Origin: PALSA-612 sp035652235
Lineage (GTDB): Bacteria > Actinomycetota > Thermoleophilia > Gaiellales > Gaiellaceae
Assembly (NCBI GenBank): GCA_035652235.1
Contig: DASREE010000049.1
Coordinates: 1-40,223 of the forward strand
Length of the DNA: 40,223 nt
Reading direction: 5' to 3'
The notes under the pieces were generated by a model that ran no database searches, had not been told where the DNA came from, and worked only from the letters and a program-made list of their open reading frames with translations. Made by a program: the position numbers and the translations under genes. Numbering within the stretch: the first letter of the stretch is position 1; every line of letters begins with the position of its first letter. Positions 21,747 through 29,965 of this stretch are shown here, piece by piece.

Positions 21747-24562
21747 CAGCGCGCGCGGCCGTGCGGCCGGGATCGGCGCCGCTGCCGCCGGCGCTCCCGC
21801 TTCGCCTGCGAGCGGGAGGTGGCGCCGTCGCCGGCAGGTGCAGCTAGCGAGGGAAGGACGACGGCCGGGCCGGGCTGCTCGCCGTCGTCGTCGGCTCCTC
21901 CGTTCGCCTCCGCGAGAGCAGCCACCGGCTCGGCGGCGACCGCACCGCCCACCCCGCGCTCGACGACGTCGGCGCCGAGGCGGCGGCGGAACTCCGGCTC
22001 GCGCTCCTTGAAGATCGTGAGCAGCGGCGCGGCGATGAAGATCGACGAATAGGCGCCCGAGATGATGCCGACGAGGAGGGCGAAGGCGAAGTCCTTGAGC
22101 GTGGCGCCGCCGAACAGGAGCAGGCTGCCGATCGGGAGCAGCGTGATGAAGGTCGTCGCCAGCGAACGGCGGATCGTCTCCCACAGCGAGACGTTGGCGA
22201 TCGTCGCAAACGAGGCCCGCCGCATGCGCGGCACGTTCTCGCGGATGCGGTCGAAGATGATGATCGTGTCGTAGATCGAGTAGCCGAGGACGGTGAGCAC
22301 GGCGGCGATCGTCGCCGTCGTCACCTCCCGCTGCGACAGCGAGTACACCCCGACCGTGATCGCGATGTCGTGCAGCATGGCCACGATCACCGGGATCGCG
22401 TACTTGAGGTCGAAGCGCAGCGCGATGTAGATCACGATCAGCGCCAGCGAGACGATGATCGCGAGGATGGCGGCGCGGGCGATCTGGCGGCTGAAGCTCG
22501 ACGACACGGTCTTGATGTCGGGGACGCTCGAGCGCAGCTGGGTCTCCAGGCGCGAGGTGAGCGTGTTCTGCTGCTCCGTGGAGAGCGACTTCATGCGCAG
22601 CTGGAACTGCTTGTAGTTCTCGCTCCCTTTGGGGAAGGCGGGGCCCTTCCCCTGCACCTCGGCGTCCGAGCGGCCGATCGCGCTCGTCTGGTCGCGCACC
22701 TTCGACAGCGACACCGGCTGCGGCGTCTTGAAGCTGACCTGCGTGCCGCCCCTGAAGTCGATGCCGAAGTTGAGGCTCTGCACGCCGAGCGAGACGGCGC
22801 CGACGACGATGATCGCGCCCGAGATCGCGAACCACAGGTAGCGCCGGCGCATGAAGTCGATCTGCAGGAAGCGGCCGCGCTGCTCCTGCGACGCGCCGAG
22901 GAAGACGGGGTTGTCGAACCAGCGGAAGCCCGCCAGCAGGCCGAGCATCGCCCGCGTCGCCGCCACGGCGGTGACGAGCGAGATGACGGTGCCGATCAGC
23001 AGCATGAGCGCGAAGCCCTTGACCTGCGCCGTCGCCACCGCGAACAGGACGAGGGCGGTGATCGCCGTGACCACGTTCGCGTCCACGATCGTGTGGAAGC
23101 CTTTCTGGTAGCCGGTCGCGATCGCGGAGCGGACGGACTTCCCGAAGCGCACCTCTTCCTTGATGCGCTCGAAGATGACGACGTTCGCGTCGGCGGCGAC
23201 GCCGATGGTGAGGATCAGGCCGGCGAAGCCGGGCAGCGTCACGGTCACGTTCAGGAGCAGGACGGCCGCGTACAGGAAGGCGGCGTAGATGGCGAGGCCG
23301 GCGACGGCGATGACGCCCAGGAAGCGGTAGAGGACGAGCAGGAAGAGCGCGACGATGAGCAGGCCGACGATGGCCGCCGTCTTGGCCTGCCGCAGCGAGT
23401 CGGCGCCGAGCGTCGAGGAGACGTCGGTGCGCTCGACCTGCTTGAAGGAGACGGGCAGGGCACCCGTCTGCAGGACGAGCGCGAGGTCCTTTGCCTCCTT
23501 CAGCGAGCCGATGCCGGTGATCTGCGCGCCGCCGGAAATGCCGTTCGAGAGCGTCGAGTCGGTGTAGTCGATCTGCGGCGACGAGCGCATGTCGTCGTCG
23601 AGCACGATCGCGAAGTGCTGCGGCCTGCCACGCTGCTGGCCACGCTCGTACAGGCGGCGCGTCACGTCCTGGAAGGCCCGGTCACCCTTGCCGGTGAAGG
23701 CGATACGCACGATCGGCTGGCCGAGCTGGTCGAAGTCCTGCTGCGTCCCGCTCGCCTTCAGCTCGCTCCCCGTCAGCTCCGGGATACCCTTCGCCGGGTC
23801 GTGCTTGAACAGGTAGTAGGTGGTGATGTTCGGCGGCACCGGCGAGCCGATGCAGAACGTGTCCGTCGACTTGGGGCCGCCGCAGGTGACCACCACCGTG
23901 TGCTCCGGAACCGCCAGGATCGTGTAGCTCGCCGGGTTCGCCGCCGACCTCGGCCCCGGCTTCTTCGTCCCCAGCTTGCGCCTGGCGGCGGCGACGAGCT
24001 GGTCGCGCAGCCGCACGAGCGTCGACTTCGAGCTCTCCGGCCCGCCGTTTCGGACGAGCGACGTGTTGTGGAACAGGTAGTAGGCCGACGGCGTCCCGTG
24101 TTGCGCCTTCGCCTGCTCCGGCGAGAGCAGCTTGAACAGGCTCGTCAGCCCGATCGGGTTGCCCTGCGCGTCGATCGACGGCCCCGTCAGGTCCGCCTCC
24201 AGGTCGTACAGCTCGAGCTGCGCCGTCTGCCCGATGATCTTCGCCGCCGCCGCCGGATCGTGCACTCCGGCCAGCTGGATGACGATCTGGTTCGGCTCCT
24301 GCTTGCGGATCTCCGGCTCGGACACGCCCAGCTTGTCGATCCGGTCGCGCATGATCGAGACCGAGCGGTCGAGGTCGGAGCTCGTCAGCGTGTGGCCTTT
24401 CGGCGGCACCGCCTCCAGCACCACCTCGAGGCCGCCGCGCAGATCGAGGCCGAGCGTGGCGCTGCGGTGCGCAGGAGAGCCCGGAACCTCCAGTAGCAGC
24501 GCCCCGATCAGGGCGGCGAGGATGACTCCGAGCAGGAACAGGTGTCGGCGGCGGTCGCGCAA
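21746..24562 (-). CDS. secDF: Fused protein translocase subunit SecDF
   Basis: SecD and SecF use the proton gradient to pull exported proteins from SecYEG. Here both are one 938-residue polypeptide. The SecD half has TM1 (8-25), LGLDLRGGLEVVLEAV (38-53), a large P1 ectodomain (55-375) and the six-TM block with TIGVAADANVVIFERIKEE (452-470). The SecF half begins near FLQIDFMRRRYLWFAISG (565-582), with NFGIDFRGGTQVSF (598-611) and VLGYSIYDTIIIFDRIREN (758-776). A basic Arg-rich tail ends it. No stop or start separates the halves. There is no ATG or GTG between the yajC stop and TM1, so I chose TTG 24562; the true start is uncertain. It follows yajC by 14 bp. Confidence 0.93.
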   Translation of the reverse strand: MRDRRRHLFLLGVILAALIGALLLEVPGSPAHRSATLGLDLRGGLEVVLEAVPPKGHTLTSSDLDRSVSIMRDRIDKLGVSEPEIRKQEPNQIVIQLAGVHDPAAAAKIIGQTAQLELYDLEADLTGPSIDAQGNPIGLTSLFKLLSPEQAKAQHGTPSAYYLFHNTSLVRNGGPESSKSTLVRLRDQLVAAARRKLGTKKPGPRSAANPASYTILAVPEHTVVVTCGGPKSTDTFCIGSPVPPNITTYYLFKHDPAKGIPELTGSELKASGTQQDFDQLGQPIVRIAFTGKGDRAFQDVTRRLYERGQQRGRPQHFAIVLDDDMRSSPQIDYTDSTLSNGISGGAQITGIGSLKEAKDLALVLQTGALPVSFKQVERTDVSSTLGADSLRQAKTAAIVGLLIVALFLLVLYRFLGVIAVAGLAIYAAFLYAAVLLLNVTVTLPGFAGLILTIGVAADANVVIFERIKEEVRFGKSVRSAIATGYQKGFHTIVDANVVTAITALVLFAVATAQVKGFALMLLIGTVISLVTAVAATRAMLGLLAGFRWFDNPVFLGASQEQRGRFLQIDFMRRRYLWFAISGAIIVVGAVSLGVQSLNFGIDFRGGTQVSFKTPQPVSLSKVRDQTSAIGRSDAEVQGKGPAFPKGSENYKQFQLRMKSLSTEQQNTLTSRLETQLRSSVPDIKTVSSSFSRQIARAAILAIIVSLALIVIYIALRFDLKYAIPVIVAMLHDIAITVGVYSLSQREVTTATIAAVLTVLGYSIYDTIIIFDRIRENVPRMRRASFATIANVSLWETIRRSLATTFITLLPIGSLLLFGGATLKDFAFALLVGIISGAYSSIFIAAPLLTIFKEREPEFRRRLGADVVERGVGGAVAAEPVAALAEANGGADDDGEQPGPAVVLPSLAAPAGDGATSRSQAKRERRRQRRRSRPHGRAR

Positions 24563-24576
24563 CGCTCGGCGCCAGA

Positions 24577-24921
24577 TTACCTGGCCGCGGCGCGACCCGA
24601 GTCGCCGCGGGCGGCCGGCTCCTGCTCGCCGGACGCGGCGCTCCCGGTCTCGTCGATCGTCGTCACCGCGGCGACCGCACGGCGGTCGAGCCGCACGTCC
24701 ACGCCCGGGGCGATCTCGACCGTCAGCTCCTCGTCCTCGACCGCGCGGACGGTGCCGTGGATGCCGCCCGCGGTGATGATCTCGTCGCCCGGCTGGAGGA
24801 GCTCGATCAGCTCCAGCAGCCGCTCCACCTGCTGGCGCTGCCGGCGCCGCTGCGGCACCACCCACACGAACCAGAGCAGGAGCAGGAGGACGATCAGGAC
24901 GGCGACGGCGACGATCGACAC
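24577..24921 (-). CDS. yajC: Preprotein translocase subunit YajC
   Basis: YajC is a small accessory membrane protein of the SecDF complex. The 114 residues comprise one N-terminal membrane segment (IVAVAVLIVLLLLLWFVWVV, 3-22), a basic stretch (PQRRRQRQQ) and the conserved LQPGDEIITAGGIHGTVRAVEDEELTVEI core. An Ala/Gly-rich tail follows. GTG 24921 has a near-perfect Shine-Dalgarno, GGAGGAG at 24927-24933, five bases away. It sits 15 bp after tgt and 14 bp before secDF, the common tgt-yajC-secD order. Confidence 0.96.
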   Translation of the reverse strand: MSIVAVAVLIVLLLLLWFVWVVPQRRRQRQQVERLLELIELLQPGDEIITAGGIHGTVRAVEDEELTVEIAPGVDVRLDRRAVAAVTTIDETGSAASGEQEPAARGDSGRAAAR

Positions 24922-24936
24922 GGCATCTCCTCCGTT

Positions 24937-26067
24937 TCAGCCGGCCGACCCGGCCAGCTCCTGCCAGGCGGCGAGGCCCGCCAGCACCTCGCGCTTGAAG
25001 TCTGCCAGCCTGCCCGCCTCGATCGCCGCCCGGGCGCCCGCCGTCAGCTGTACCAGGTAGCGGAGGTTGTGCAGGGTGACGAGGCGCAGACCGAGGAGCT
25101 CGTGCTGCGTGACGAGGTGGCGCAGGTAGGCGCGCGAGAAGCGGCTGCAGGCCGGGCAGCCGCACGCCTCGTCGAGGGGGCGCGGGTCGCGGGCGAAGCG
25201 GGCGTTGCGTAGGTTCAGGCGGCCGAGACGGGTGAGGGCGGTGCCGGTCCGGCCCATTCTCGTCGGCAGCACGCAGTCGAACATGTCGATCCCGCGCTCG
25301 ATCACCTCCAGGATGCCGGCGGGATCGCCGATGCCCATGAAGTAGCGGGGTCGCTCCGGCGGCAGGAGCGGCGCGCAGGCGGCGACCGTGTCGAGCATGT
25401 CCTCCCGCCGCTCCCCCACGCTCAGCCCGCCCAGGGCATGGCCGTCGAAGCCGAGCGAGACGATGTCCTCGATCGCGCGCCGGCGGAGCTCGAGGTCCGT
25501 TCCGCCCTGGGCGATGCCGAAGAGGAGCTGCCCCGGGGGACGCGGCGCGGCCGCCTGGCGCCTGGCCCACACAGACGTGAGGCGGACGGCGCGCTCCGCC
25601 TCCCCGGGGGGCGCCGTCCCGGGCGCGCACACGTCCAGGCACATGGCGACGTCGGAGCCGAGCTCCGCCTGGATGCGTGCGACGCCCTCGGGCGTGAAGC
25701 GCGCCGCTTGCCCGTCGTAGACGGAGCGGAAGGTGACGCCCTCCTCGTCCACGCGCAGCAGCGTGTCGGCGAGGGAGAAGACCTGGAAGCCGCCGGAGTC
25801 GGTGAGGATCGGGCCGTCCCAGCCCATGAAGCGGTGCAGGCCGCCGAGCTCGGCGATCGCGGCGGCGCCGGGGCGGAAGTGGAGGTGGTACGTGTTGCCG
25901 AGGACGATCGCCGCGCCGAGCGAGCGGAGCTCGCGGGGGTCGACCCCCTTCACCGTCGCCTTCGTCCCGACCGGCATGAACACCGGCGTCGGCACGTCCC
26001 CGTGGGCGGTGTGGAGGACGCCGGCGCGCGCCTCGCCGTCGGTCGCGGTGACGGTGAACGCGCTCAC
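24937..26067 (-). CDS. tgt: tRNA-guanine transglycosylase Tgt
   Basis: Bacterial Tgt exchanges G34 of Asn/Asp/His/Tyr tRNAs for preQ1, a step of queuosine synthesis. The 376 residues contain MPVGTKATVKGV (31-42), the substrate-binding ILTDSGGFQVFS with Asp90, FGIAQGG, LGGLSVGE and the nucleophile Asp264 in FDCVLPTRMGRTG (263-275). The zinc site is C302, C304, C307 and H333. The chosen start is GTG 26067, which overlaps the stop of the upstream 98-aa gene as GTGA. The upstream open frame lacks family sequence. Confidence 0.97.
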   Translation of the reverse strand: MSAFTVTATDGEARAGVLHTAHGDVPTPVFMPVGTKATVKGVDPRELRSLGAAIVLGNTYHLHFRPGAAAIAELGGLHRFMGWDGPILTDSGGFQVFSLADTLLRVDEEGVTFRSVYDGQAARFTPEGVARIQAELGSDVAMCLDVCAPGTAPPGEAERAVRLTSVWARRQAAAPRPPGQLLFGIAQGGTDLELRRRAIEDIVSLGFDGHALGGLSVGERREDMLDTVAACAPLLPPERPRYFMGIGDPAGILEVIERGIDMFDCVLPTRMGRTGTALTRLGRLNLRNARFARDPRPLDEACGCPACSRFSRAYLRHLVTQHELLGLRLVTLHNLRYLVQLTAGARAAIEAGRLADFKREVLAGLAAWQELAGSAG

Positions 26068-26360
26068 GCGCTCGCCCGGCGCTCGAACCAGCGCTGGATC
26101 TCCTCCGCCGCCCGGCGGTCCGTGTCGGTGTCCGGCCCGAGCCCCAGCTCGTGCGCGCGGATACGTCCCAGCTCGCCCGTCAGCGCACGGAGCGGCGCGC
26201 TGCTGACGAGCAGGGTGGCGATCCGGGTCGCGTGCCACGAGCGTTCGCCGTCGTCGGCGTCCCGGAGTGGCGGCCAGGCGTCGCCGAGCACGTCGCGGAG
26301 CTCGCGCTCGCCGCCCTCGCGCCAGAATGCCCGCCACTCGTTCGCGCTGCGCGGTCTCAC
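26064..26360 (-). CDS. 98-aa hypothetical protein between queA and tgt
   Basis: I do not recognise this protein. It is 98 residues, charged and mostly helical, starting VRPRSANEWRAFWREGGERELRDVLGDAWPPL and ending in EEIQRWFERRASA. There is no signal peptide, membrane segment or Cys motif. Tight packing (4-bp overlap with tgt, 90 bp from queA) suggests it is cotranscribed with queuosine genes. The GTG start at 26360 has no clear Shine-Dalgarno, and a stable hairpin ends 3 bp upstream, so its translation may be controlled. Confidence 0.75.
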   Translation of the reverse strand: MRPRSANEWRAFWREGGERELRDVLGDAWPPLRDADDGERSWHATRIATLLVSSAPLRALTGELGRIRAHELGLGPDTDTDRRAAEEIQRWFERRASA

Positions 26361-26363
26361 CCG

Positions 26364-26397
26364 CTCAGCATGCCCGAGCGACGACTCGGGCGCTGAG
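26364..26397. promoter_or_regulatory. Strong hairpin abutting the start codon of the 98-aa gene
   Basis: CTCAGC (26364-26369) pairs with GCTGAG (26392-26397), and GCCCGAG (26372-26378) pairs with CTCGGGC (26385-26391). This makes a 13-bp stem with a 2-nt bulge and a 6-nt loop. Transcribed from queA toward tgt, it would end three bases before the GTG. It could be an attenuator, an RNA-processing site or a translation block. No U-tract follows, so a simple terminator is unlikely. Confidence 0.5.
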
Positions 26398-26450
26398 ACG
26401 ACCCGAGGCCCGGTGTCGACGACCCGCTCGGACGCGGCTCGGCGGGCGGC

Positions 26451-27392
26451 TCAGCGGATCAGCATCGCGTCGCCGAAGGAGTAGAAGCGATACCGCTCGG
26501 CGATCGCGAGCCGGTACAGCTCGCGCGTCTTCTCGACCCCTGCGAACGCCATCACCAGCGCGAGCAGGGTCGTCCGCGGCAGGTGGAAGTTCGTCAGCAA
26601 CGAGTCGACCCGGCGGAACTCGAACCCGGGCGTCACGAGCAGCTCCGTCCGCCCGCTGAGCGGCGCCCCCCGCGCAAGCGACTCGAGCACCCGGACGGTC
26701 GTCGTCCCCGTCGCGAGCACCCGTGGGGCCGAGCGGATGCGCGCCCACGCCTCCGGCTCGACCGTGTACCGCTCGCCGTGCAGCCGGTGCTGCTCGAGCG
26801 TCGGCGCCGTCAGCGGTCGGAACGTATCCAGGCCGACGTGCAGCGTCACCCGGACGATGTCGAGGCGTGCGACGAGCGACGGCGTGAAGTGGAGGCCGGC
26901 GGTCGGAGCGGCCGCCGACCCGGGCTCGCGCGCGAACACCGTCTGGTAGCGCTCGGGGTCGGCGAGCGGCTCCGTGATGTAGGGGGGAAGCGGCATCTCG
27001 CCGTTGGGTTCGCCGGCGAGGAGCACGCGCCAGCGCCCCCCGCCGAGCGGCTCGACGAGCTCGACGGGCCCCAGCCGCATGCCCGGTCGAAGGCGCGCCG
27101 ACGGCCGCGCGAGGGCCTCCCAGACGCCGTCTGCGAGCGACTCCAGGAGAAGCACCTCGGCTGCGCCTCCGCCGGGCCGCCGCAGGGCGAGCCGCGCCGG
27201 GACGACGCGCGAGTCGTTCACGACCACGAGCTCTCCTGCCTCGAGCTCCTGCGGCAGGTCCGTGAAGAGCCGGTGCCGGACACGATCGCTCGCGCGGTCG
27301 TAGACGAGCAGCCGGGAGGCGTCTCGCGGCTCCGCCGGCCGCTGCGCGATCAGCTCCGGCGGGAGGTCGTAGTCGAGCTCCGAGGAGTCCAT
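26451..27392 (-). CDS. queA: tRNA preQ1(34) S-adenosylmethionine ribosyltransferase-isomerase QueA
   Basis: QueA transfers and isomerises the ribose of SAM onto preQ1-tRNA, giving epoxyqueuosine. The 313 residues start MDSSELDYDLPPELIAQRPAEPRDASRLLV, the usual QueA beginning. They contain VVVNDSRVVPARL, PPYI, YQTVFAREPGSAAAPTAGLHFT, HVGLDTFRP, ATGTTTVRVLES and TNFHLPRTTLLALVMAF, ending near RYRFYSFGDAMLI. It heads the queA-98aa-tgt-yajC-secDF run. ATG 27392 is 9 nt downstream of TAGCGT, which overlaps the -10 of the divergent gene. Confidence 0.97.
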   Translation of the reverse strand: MDSSELDYDLPPELIAQRPAEPRDASRLLVYDRASDRVRHRLFTDLPQELEAGELVVVNDSRVVPARLALRRPGGGAAEVLLLESLADGVWEALARPSARLRPGMRLGPVELVEPLGGGRWRVLLAGEPNGEMPLPPYITEPLADPERYQTVFAREPGSAAAPTAGLHFTPSLVARLDIVRVTLHVGLDTFRPLTAPTLEQHRLHGERYTVEPEAWARIRSAPRVLATGTTTVRVLESLARGAPLSGRTELLVTPGFEFRRVDSLLTNFHLPRTTLLALVMAFAGVEKTRELYRLAIAERYRFYSFGDAMLIR

Positions 27393-27401
27393 CCGGCCCC
27401 C

Positions 27402-27411
27402 ACGCTATCGT
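27402..27411. promoter_or_regulatory. Overlapping divergent -10 elements (ACGCTATCGT) between queA and the 108-aa gene
   Basis: Reading plus, TATCGT (27406-27411) lies 8 nt before GTG 27420. Reading minus, TAGCGT (27402-27407) lies 9 nt before ATG 27392. The two hexamers share the central TA. Both genes would be leaderless, and the two promoters could not be melted at the same time. Confidence 0.5.
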
Positions 27412-27419
27412 CGGCGTCC

Positions 27420-27746
27420 GTGGACGACGCCGCACCCCCGCCGGTGGACGACCGGATCACCGCCGCCATCCGCGACGGCGTGCGCGCCGAGGCGGCCCCG
27501 GTCGGGCGTCAGCTCGCCGAGATGCGCGGGCTGAGCGGCCGGGCGATCCGCCACCTCGAGCGGATCGAGCAGGATCTCCGCTCGGAGCGCGCCGCCCGGC
27601 TCGACGACCTCGCGGTGCTCGTGGAGCTGATCACCGCCGGCTGGCGGAGCGTGGACGAGCGCCTCGCCCGCATCGAGGAGCTGCTGGGGGGCGACGAGCG
27701 GCTCGACCTCCTCCCTCTCGAGCGGCGGCACGCCGACGCTGCGTAG
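27420..27746 (+). CDS. 108-aa coiled-coil hypothetical protein
   Basis: No family is recognised. The 108 residues are charged and predicted helical: a short acidic/Pro-rich start (VDDAAPPPVDDR), a helix with GRQLAEMRGLSGRAIRHLERIEQDLRSERAARLDDL and a second helix AGWRSVDERLARIEELLGG. Heptad-like spacing of L, I and V suggests a coiled coil. It is soluble, with no membrane segment. It is convergent with the histidine kinase (83 bp gap) and divergent from queA with 27 bp between start codons. GTG 27420 lacks a Shine-Dalgarno, consistent with a leaderless start. Confidence 0.65.
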   Translation: MDDAAPPPVDDRITAAIRDGVRAEAAPVGRQLAEMRGLSGRAIRHLERIEQDLRSERAARLDDLAVLVELITAGWRSVDERLARIEELLGGDERLDLLPLERRHADAA

Positions 27747-27801
27747 GCCGGCGCGGCGGCTCGTCGACCTCGACGACCTCCATCGCGGCGGACAGAACGG
27801 C

Positions 27802-27813
27802 CTGGCGCGCCAG
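27802..27813. repeat. 12-bp palindrome between convergent genes
   Basis: CTGGCGCGCCAG is a perfect palindrome in the 83-bp gap between the 108-aa gene and the histidine kinase. A second short inverted repeat, TCGTCGA-CC-TCGACGA, is at 27761-27776. Either could contribute to a bidirectional terminator, although no U-tract is present. Confidence 0.4.
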
Positions 27814-27829
27814 CGGGTGGTCGAGCGGC

Positions 27830-29224
27830 TCAGGCGCCGCTCGCCGGCAGCACGAGCTGGAAGCGACTGCCCTTGCCCGGCTCCGTCTCCAGCTCGATGC
27901 GCCCGCCGAGGGCGAGCGCCAGCTCGCTCGCGATGGCCAGCCCGAGCCCGGTGCCACCGCCGTCCTGCGAGTAGAAAGGCCGGAAGATCCGGTCGCGGTC
28001 CTCCGCCCTGATCCCCGGCCCCGTGTCGCCGACCGCCACCGCGACCGTGCCGTTCTCGGCCGAGAGCGCCAGGTCGATGCGACCGCCGTCGGGCGTCCAG
28101 CGGAACGCGTTCGCGAGCAGGTTGGAGATCACCTGCAGGACGCGGTCGCCGTCGCTGACGATCACGGGCCGCGCGCCGATCTCGCAGCGGTAGTCGATCC
28201 CGCGCCGCCTCGCCTCCTCGCCGAACGAGGCGTAGGCCTGGTCGAGCAGGCGGGCCATGTCCACCTCCTCGCGCAGGACCGTGAACCGGTGCGCGTCCAG
28301 CTTGGCCAGGTCGAGGACGTCGCCGACCAGCCGCTCGAGCCGCGCCGCCGAGGCGGCGATCACGTCGAGCGACTCCGACTGCGCCGCCGGGTCGTCGATC
28401 AACCCCTCGCGCATCGCCTCCACGTGTCCGCGGATCGCCGTCAGCGGCGTTCGCAGCTCGTGCGACACGGTCATCAGGAAGTTGCGCTCGCGCGCCTCGG
28501 CCTCGCCGAGGCGCGCGGCCATCTCGCCGAACCGTTCGGCGAGGTGACTGATCTCGTCCCCGCCGCCGGGCCGAGGGATGGCGACGTCGTAGCGGCCACG
28601 CGCGATCTCGTCGGCCGCGTGGGAGAGGCCGAGCACGGGCCTGGCGATGCGTCGCGACGCGTACCAGGCGAGACCGGCGGCGACGAGCAGCCCGCCGAGG
28701 ATGGAGACGCCGAAGAACTTCATCAGCGTCAGCCACGTCTCCTGCAGCTCCGTCTTCCGCTTCGCGATCACGAGCACGCCGAACGTCGTCCCGGAGATGT
28801 CGAGCGGGCTGGCGACGGCGATCAGCGGCCTGCCGCCGGGGGGCGTGAAGTCGAAGGTGGCCGTGTGGCCGGAGAGGACGCGGGCGCGGTCGAACTTCGC
28901 GCGCGCCTCGCGCGGCAGCTTGCGCAGGTGCACCGACTGTCCGGGGAAGAGCGGCGCGCCGAAGTAGAAGATCTGGTCGCCGGTCGCCTTCTCGAGCTGC
29001 GTCGGCTCGATCGCCGGCGCCTGGCTCCCGCGGTCGCTGGTCGCGTTCGCCTGATCGACGAGCAGCTCCGCCAGCCCCGAGGCCTCCCGCCGGAGCTCCT
29101 TCAGCGACTGCGAGCGGGAGTAGCCGGAGAGAAGCTGGAAGGCGATCGCCGCCGACACGATCCCGGCCACGGCGATGCCCGCCAGGAACAGGGCCGGCAG
29201 CCGGAAGCGCAGGGAGCGCAGCAC
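27830..29224 (-). CDS. Sensor histidine kinase (HAMP-HisKA-HATPase)
   Basis: This is a membrane sensor kinase of 464 residues. TM1 (about 10-32) and TM2 (about 168-188) flank an extracytoplasmic sensor region (33-167). A HAMP domain (189-241) is followed by the phosphoacceptor H-box SHELRTP (254-260, His255). The ATPase domain has NLLANAFRW, GDTGPGI and GGGTGLGLAIA. The signal is unknown. It lies 9 bp after its partner response regulator, so the two form an operon with the regulator first. GTG 29224 is the start. Confidence 0.95.
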   Translation of the reverse strand: MLRSLRFRLPALFLAGIAVAGIVSAAIAFQLLSGYSRSQSLKELRREASGLAELLVDQANATSDRGSQAPAIEPTQLEKATGDQIFYFGAPLFPGQSVHLRKLPREARAKFDRARVLSGHTATFDFTPPGGRPLIAVASPLDISGTTFGVLVIAKRKTELQETWLTLMKFFGVSILGGLLVAAGLAWYASRRIARPVLGLSHAADEIARGRYDVAIPRPGGGDEISHLAERFGEMAARLGEAEARERNFLMTVSHELRTPLTAIRGHVEAMREGLIDDPAAQSESLDVIAASAARLERLVGDVLDLAKLDAHRFTVLREEVDMARLLDQAYASFGEEARRRGIDYRCEIGARPVIVSDGDRVLQVISNLLANAFRWTPDGGRIDLALSAENGTVAVAVGDTGPGIRAEDRDRIFRPFYSQDGGGTGLGLAIASELALALGGRIELETEPGKGSRFQLVLPASGA

Positions 29225-29233
29225 GTGCGGCTC

Positions 29234-29938
29234 CTACGCGGGCGCGGCGTTCTTCGCAGGCGAGACCTTGTAGCCGACGCCCCAGACGGTCACGATCGGC
29301 GAGGCGTCGCCGAGCTTCCGGCGGATCTGGCGAACGTGGACGTCGACCGTCCGCGTGTCGCCTGCGAAGGTGTAGCCCCAGACGCGCTCGAGCAGCTGGT
29401 CGCGCGTGAGCACGAGGCCGCGGTGGTCGAGGAGCTCCCAGAGGAGGTCGAACTCCTTGGGCGCGAGCTGGATCTCCTCGTCGCCGACGCGCACCTCGCG
29501 GCGGCCGGCATCCACCGTCAGGTCGCCGTGGCGGATGACGGCGCTCTCCATCTGCCGCCGCTCCGGCGTCGAGCGGCGCAGGATCGACTTGACACGGGCG
29601 ACGAGCTCACGCGGGTTGAACGGCTTCGTCATGTAGTCGTCGGCGCCGACCTCGAGCCCGATGATCTTGTCCACGTCCTCGTCGCGCGCCGTCAGCATCA
29701 GGATCGGGACGTCGGAGCTTCTGCGGATACGGCGGCAGACCTCGATGCCGTCGATGTCGGGCAGCATCAGGTCGAGCACGACGAGCGACGGCGGGTCGGA
29801 GGCGATCTGGTCGAGCGCCTCGGCGCCTCGCGCGGCGGTGCGGACGCCGTAGCCCGCGTTCTTCAGGTAGAGCGCCACGAAGGACGCGATCGAGCTCTCG
29901 TCCTCGACGATGAGGATGGATTCGGACGTCTGCGCCAT
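29234..29938 (-). CDS. OmpR/PhoB-family response regulator
   Basis: This canonical two-component regulator has 234 residues. The receiver (8-122) has the acidic pair in ILIVEDESS, phosphoacceptor Asp56 in LVVLDLMLPDIDG and Lys106 in DDYMTKPF. A winged-helix output domain (138-230) has LAPKEFDLLWELLDHRGLVLTRDQLLERVWG and RTVDVHVRQIRRKLG. Regulators of this subfamily bind direct repeats with about 11-bp spacing. The phased TTAAC repeats at 35894-35931 have such spacing, but a link is only a guess. ATG 29938 is 27 bp after the stop of the secreted-protein gene. Confidence 0.96.
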   Translation of the reverse strand: MAQTSESILIVEDESSIASFVALYLKNAGYGVRTAARGAEALDQIASDPPSLVVLDLMLPDIDGIEVCRRIRRSSDVPILMLTARDEDVDKIIGLEVGADDYMTKPFNPRELVARVKSILRRSTPERRQMESAVIRHGDLTVDAGRREVRVGDEEIQLAPKEFDLLWELLDHRGLVLTRDQLLERVWGYTFAGDTRTVDVHVRQIRRKLGDASPIVTVWGVGYKVSPAKNAAPA

Positions 29939-29965
29939 CCCTGCGAGGATGCCAGAAGCGGGATC

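Noticed and set aside
18689..21847. 1052-aa plus-strand frame opposite the UbiB-type kinase
   Set aside because: Charged repetitive shadow translation; the minus strand carries complete UbiB motifs.
22370..24496. 708-aa plus-strand frame opposite secDF
   Set aside because: Composition is Arg/Glu/Asp/Val-biased with no domain, and the opposite strand is a clear SecDF.
26364..26397. preQ1 riboswitch between queA and tgt
   Set aside because: The hairpin lacks the preQ1 class aptamer features I know (short stem with an A-rich tail and pseudoknot), and it is inside the operon rather than at its head.
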